Part shown: positions 6,200-8,705 of the stretch, piece after piece
How positions within the stretch are numbered: position 1 is the stretch's first letter
Layout: every line of letters begins with the position of its first letter
Origin: an uncultured Collinsella sp.
Lineage (GTDB): Bacteria > Actinomycetota > Coriobacteriia > Coriobacteriales > Coriobacteriaceae
NCBI GenBank assembly: GCA_900553475.1
Contig: USEF01000063.1
Location: forward strand, 1 to 8,705
Length of the DNA: 8,705 nucleotides
Direction of reading: 5' to 3'
The notes under the pieces: generated by a model
Databases searched by the model: none
What the model was told of the DNA's origin: nothing
Seen by the model: only the letters and a program-made list of their open reading frames with translations
Made by a program: the position numbers and the translations under genes

Positions 6200-6238
6200 A
6201 TTGGGCATTTTGTACGTTCTACGTGCTAAAATGCCAAT
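6200..6238. repeat. Inverted repeat spanning the mihF promoter
   Basis: ATTGGGCATTTT (6200-6211) and AAAATGCCAAT (6228-6238) are complementary over 11 pairs with a single bulged G at 6203, separated by 16 bases. The core arms GGCATTTT / AAAATGCC are perfect. The left arm covers the -35 zone and the right arm covers the -10 TAAAAT. No U-run follows, so it is not a terminator. A regulator binding site is the natural reading, possibly autoregulation by mIHF, but no protein can be assigned from sequence. Confidence 0.5.
6201..6232 (+). promoter_or_regulatory. Promoter of the mihF-gmk-rpoZ-thiI cluster
   Basis: TGC-TAAAAT (6224-6232) is an extended -10 element one base from consensus. The -35 region is weak: TGGGCA at 6202-6207 matches four of six at a long 19-base spacing. 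Transcription would begin near 6239, giving a leader of about 38 bases with TTGGAGGT before mihF. An alternative or additional promoter is TTGCAC (6160-6165) with TAACCT (6183-6188) at 17-base spacing. Assigned by eye. Confidence 0.5.
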
Positions 6239-6276
6239 TATTGAATCAGATATAACCCAACTATTTGGAGGTACGA

Positions 6277-6585
6277 ATGGCACTCCCTCAGCTTACCGAT
6301 GAGCAGCGCAAGCAGGCTCTTGAGAAGGCTGCTGCCGCACGTCACGCCCGCGCTGAGCTTCGCGAGCAGATCAAGAAGGGCGAGAAGTCCCTCGAGTCCG
6401 TGCTCAACTCCGATGACCCCATCGCTTCCCGCATGAAGGTTTCCACTCTCATCGAGTCTCTCCCTGGTTATGGCAAGGCCAAGGCCGCCAAGATCATGGA
6501 GGAGCTCGGTATCTCCGCTACCCGTCGCGTCCAGGGCCTCGGCGTCCGTCAGCGCGAGCAGCTCCTCGAGCAGCTGACCAAATAA
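6277..6585 (+). CDS. mihF: Integration host factor, actinobacterial type (mIHF)
   Basis: A 102-residue basic nucleoid-associated protein. The N-terminal half is a charged helix (TDEQRKQALEKAAAARHARAELREQIKKGE). The C-terminal half, with STLIESLPGYGKAKAAKIMEEL and ISATRRVQGLGVRQREQLLE, is the helix-two-turn-helix DNA-binding region of the mycobacterial IHF family, which is unrelated to the HU-like E. coli IHF. In this family the protein binds and bends DNA and aids nucleoid compaction. The ATG at 6277 has TTGGAGGT (6265-6272) just upstream; an in-frame ATG at 6265 overlaps that site and is rejected. The gene follows pyrF as in mycobacteria and abuts gmk without a gap. Confidence 0.93.
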   Translation: MALPQLTDEQRKQALEKAAAARHARAELREQIKKGEKSLESVLNSDDPIASRMKVSTLIESLPGYGKAKAAKIMEELGISATRRVQGLGVRQREQLLEQLTK

Positions 6586-7155
6586 GTGAGCGCTCAGGAT
6601 TCCAAGCTCTTTGTGATTTCTGGACCGTCAGGCGCAGGCAAGGGTACGCTCGTCACTCGTGTGCGCGAGCGCCGCTCGAACCTGGGCCTGACGGTTTCGG
6701 CTACCACGCGAGCACCACGCAAAGGTGAGGTCGACGGCGTCAACTACTTTTTTCTGACGCGCGAGGAGTTCGACCGCCGCGTGGCAAACGGCGAGTTTGT
6801 TGAGTGGGCCGAGGTCCACGGTAACTGCTACGGGACGTTGGTGAGCGAGGTCACATCCAAGCTCGCCTCGGGCGCGTCTCTGATTTTGGAGATCGATGTC
6901 CAGGGCGCCCTGCAGGTGAAGGAGCGTTTCCCCGAGGCCGTGCTGATCTTTATCAAGCCGCCTTCGCTTGAGGTGCTCCGCGAGCGTCTAGTCGGTCGCG
7001 GTACCGAGACGCCCGAGACGATTGAGCTGCGTATGGCAAACGCCGCCGATGAGCTTGCCCTTGCCGACCGCTACGACGACGTCGTGGTTAATGACGATCT
7101 CGACCGCGCGACCGATGAGCTCGTTCGCGTTCTCGATATGCATGAAAGGATCTGA
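6586..7155 (+). CDS. gmk: Guanylate kinase
   Basis: A 189-residue cytosolic kinase that phosphorylates GMP (and dGMP) to GDP with ATP. The P-loop GPSGAGKGT is at residues 13-21. The GMP-binding segment SATTRAPRKGEVDGVNYFF follows, then EWAEVHGNCYGT and the LEIDVQGALQV strand with its conserved D and Q; the C-terminus has the usual NDDL pattern. The start is GTG 6586, directly after the mihF TAA. No good ribosome binding site is visible, so translation probably depends on ribosomes finishing mihF. The gene ends six bases before rpoZ, and the gmk-rpoZ pairing is widespread in bacteria. Confidence 0.96.
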   Translation: MSAQDSKLFVISGPSGAGKGTLVTRVRERRSNLGLTVSATTRAPRKGEVDGVNYFFLTREEFDRRVANGEFVEWAEVHGNCYGTLVSEVTSKLASGASLILEIDVQGALQVKERFPEAVLIFIKPPSLEVLRERLVGRGTETPETIELRMANAADELALADRYDDVVVNDDLDRATDELVRVLDMHERI

Positions 7156-7160
7156 GGTCC

Positions 7161-7442
7161 GTGTCCGTTGTAAAGCCTTGCATTGACGATCTTCTGGAGA
7201 AGACCGATCACAACCGCTTCCTGCTCGCTTCGCTTGCCTCCAAGCGCGCCTGCGACATCAATAGCATGCTGCGTGGCCAGCACAACCGCGTGCTTGCCGT
7301 CCAGGATGTCGATGACATCACCATCGGGCTTTCCGGTGCCGATACCATCTCGATGGCTATGGATGAGATTGTCGACGGCGACATCTCTTACGACGAGGCC
7401 CGTTACGAGAAGGCGCTCGGCCACAAGGTTGCTGAAGCCTAA
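7161..7442 (+). CDS. rpoZ: DNA-directed RNA polymerase omega subunit
   Basis: A 93-residue small subunit that supports folding and assembly of the beta' subunit. The N-terminal part PCIDDLLEKTDHNRFLLASLASKRACDIN (6-34) carries the omega pattern of a helix with N-R-F followed by a basic K-R-A segment. The C-terminal part (residues about 50-90) is acidic, and the length is normal. The start is GTG 7161 with AAAGGA (7145-7150) ten bases upstream inside the gmk end. The TAA stop is directly followed by the thiI ATG. Confidence 0.93.
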   Translation: MSVVKPCIDDLLEKTDHNRFLLASLASKRACDINSMLRGQHNRVLAVQDVDDITIGLSGADTISMAMDEIVDGDISYDEARYEKALGHKVAEA

Positions 7443-8687
7443 ATGGCGGCTCGCGTCTGCCTGGTCCACTATCACGAGGTTGGACTGAAGGGTAAGAACC
7501 GCGCACATTTTGAGCATATCCTCATGGATAACATCAAGGCGGCCTTGGCCGCCTTTTCCGTGAATGCCGTGTCTCGAATTTCCGGTTATATCCTCGTGAC
7601 CTTTAACGAGCATCAGGCCGACGAGGCGGCGCGTGTCATTCGCACCGTTCCCGGCGTTGCTCGTGTGTCTTTGGCGTATCACACCAATCGCGACCCTCAG
7701 GAGTACTGTGCTGCCGCCGTGAAGGCGCTGCGTGAGTTTGGTTCCTTCGATTCGTTTAAGGTGCACGCCAAGCGCTCCAATACCGACTATGAGCTCACCT
7801 CGATTGACATCAATCGTCAGGTGGGCGAGGTGTTGTGCGAGGCGTTTCCTGATAAAAAGGTTCAGATGCACGATCCTGACGCTATGGTGAACGTACTGGT
7901 GGTCCAGGGTAGCGTCTACGTGTATGCGCGCTCCGAGCGCGGCGTGGGCGGTCTGCCGGTGGGTTCTGCTGGCAAGGTCGTGACGCTGCTGTCGTCGGGT
8001 ATCGATTCTCCGGTGGCGACCTGGATGCTCGCGCGTCGCGGCGCGGTGTGCGTGCCGGTACATTTCTCTGGTCGTCCGCAGACGCCCGATACGAGCGAGT
8101 ATTTGGTGCAGGACATCATCCGTGCGCTGGAGCCGGGTGTCCAGATCGGCCGCCTGTACGTGGTGCCGTTTGGCGACTGCCAGCGTGAGATTTCGGTCAC
8201 CTGTCCCAGCAACCTGCGCGTGATCATGTATCGCCGCATTATGTATTCGGTTGCCGAGCGCATTGCACACATCGAGGGCGCCAAGGCCATCGTGACGGGC
8301 GAATCGCTTGGACAGGTTGCCTCCCAAACGCTTGAGAATATCATGGCCGTTAACGAGGCCGTGAAGATCCCCGTGTTCCGTCCGCTCATCGGTTCGGACA
8401 AGCAGGAGATCATCGCGCGCGCCGAGGAGATTGGTACGTTCGATATCTCGACTGAGGCCGCTCCCGACTGCTGCACGCTGTTTATGCCGCGTCGTCCCGA
8501 GACGCACGCTAAACTCGATGCCGTGCATGAGGCCTGGGAGTTGTTCGATCACGAGGAGATGATCGAGCGCCTACTCAAGCAGACCGAGTACATCGACTTC
8601 GAAAGCAACACGTATAAGGCCCCTAAGACCTTAAAGCGCAAACATTCGGAGCTTGCTCCGCGTGAGATTTACCAAGATCACGAGTAA
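7443..8687 (+). CDS. thiI: tRNA 4-thiouridine synthetase ThiI (no rhodanese domain)
   Basis: A 414-residue tRNA sulfurtransferase that adenylates U8 of tRNA and replaces its oxygen with sulfur; in some bacteria it also supplies sulfur for the thiamin thiazole. An N-terminal ferredoxin-like region (about 1-60, starting ARVCLVHYHEVGLKGKNR) is followed by a THUMP domain (about 60-165) and a PP-loop ATP pyrophosphatase domain (about 175-390). The PP-loop reads SSGIDSPVA (184-192) where SGGxDS is usual. DCC (342-344) precedes TLFMPRRPETH and holds the conserved cysteine. The E. coli enzyme is about 70 residues longer and ends in a rhodanese domain, absent here, so sulfur must come from a separate cysteine desulfurase. 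The ATG abuts the rpoZ stop, with no good ribosome binding site, suggesting coupling. The next gene lies beyond the 18 remaining bases. Confidence 0.94.
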   Translation: MAARVCLVHYHEVGLKGKNRAHFEHILMDNIKAALAAFSVNAVSRISGYILVTFNEHQADEAARVIRTVPGVARVSLAYHTNRDPQEYCAAAVKALREFGSFDSFKVHAKRSNTDYELTSIDINRQVGEVLCEAFPDKKVQMHDPDAMVNVLVVQGSVYVYARSERGVGGLPVGSAGKVVTLLSSGIDSPVATWMLARRGAVCVPVHFSGRPQTPDTSEYLVQDIIRALEPGVQIGRLYVVPFGDCQREISVTCPSNLRVIMYRRIMYSVAERIAHIEGAKAIVTGESLGQVASQTLENIMAVNEAVKIPVFRPLIGSDKQEIIARAEEIGTFDISTEAAPDCCTLFMPRRPETHAKLDAVHEAWELFDHEEMIERLLKQTEYIDFESNTYKAPKTLKRKHSELAPREIYQDHE

Positions 8688-8705
8688 ATTTGTGCATAGA
8701 CCGAC

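Noticed and set aside
7071..8552. A 493-codon open frame on the minus strand opposite rpoZ and thiI
   Set aside because: It is a shadow of the plus-strand genes caused by G/C-rich third positions. It is rich in H, R, D and G without any recognisable motif, and the plus-strand genes have clear family signatures.
1..8705. Mobile elements, CRISPR arrays, tRNA or rRNA genes, or a defence or biosynthetic island
   Set aside because: No long terminal repeats, transposase, integrase, regularly spaced repeats or tRNA-like sequences were seen; every long gene belongs to a housekeeping family with uniform codon use.

Overview
The window looks like chromosomal core DNA from a high-G+C actinobacterium, most likely a Coriobacteriia member such as Collinsella. 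Three things suggest this: a gene for the actinobacterial integration host factor (mihF), the actinobacterial gene order pyrF-mihF-gmk-rpoZ, and codon use with a strong preference for C/G in third positions. The genus is an inference from recognition of the proteins, not from a search.

Layout. Positions 73-261 (minus strand) carry rpmB, a four-cysteine ribosomal protein L28, with its own extended -10 promoter. A divergent intergenic region of about 450 bases follows; its right half (about 553-713) is the leader of the pyrimidine operon. The plus strand then carries six tightly packed genes of UMP synthesis: pyrR (714), pyrB (1303), pyrC (2231), pyrK (3613), pyrD (4404) and pyrF (5321-6037). 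A 239-base gap holds a large hairpin and a promoter region with an inverted repeat. It leads into a second tight cluster: mihF (6277), gmk (6586), rpoZ (7161) and thiI (7443-8687).

How the genes work together. PyrB makes carbamoyl aspartate, PyrC closes it to dihydroorotate, the PyrK/PyrD pair oxidises that to orotate, and PyrF decarboxylates OMP to UMP. Carbamoyl-phosphate synthetase (carAB) and orotate phosphoribosyltransferase (pyrE) are needed but are not in the window. PyrR is the UMP/PRPP-sensing RNA-binding regulator. The leader in front of pyrR can be folded by hand into three mutually exclusive structures (a PyrR-binding-loop-like hairpin, an antiterminator and a terminator with a U-run), so feedback control by transcription attenuation is well supported. 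The second cluster joins nucleoid architecture (mIHF), GMP phosphorylation (Gmk), RNA polymerase omega (RpoZ) and tRNA 4-thiouridine synthesis (ThiI).

I found no mobile element, CRISPR array, tRNA, rRNA or phage gene. All protein genes are intact members of known families. The points of interest are regulatory: the three-state pyr leader with a divergent binding loop, a hairpin that splits the pyr operon between pyrC and pyrK, and a dyad embracing the mihF promoter. I did not find a new protein-based system.
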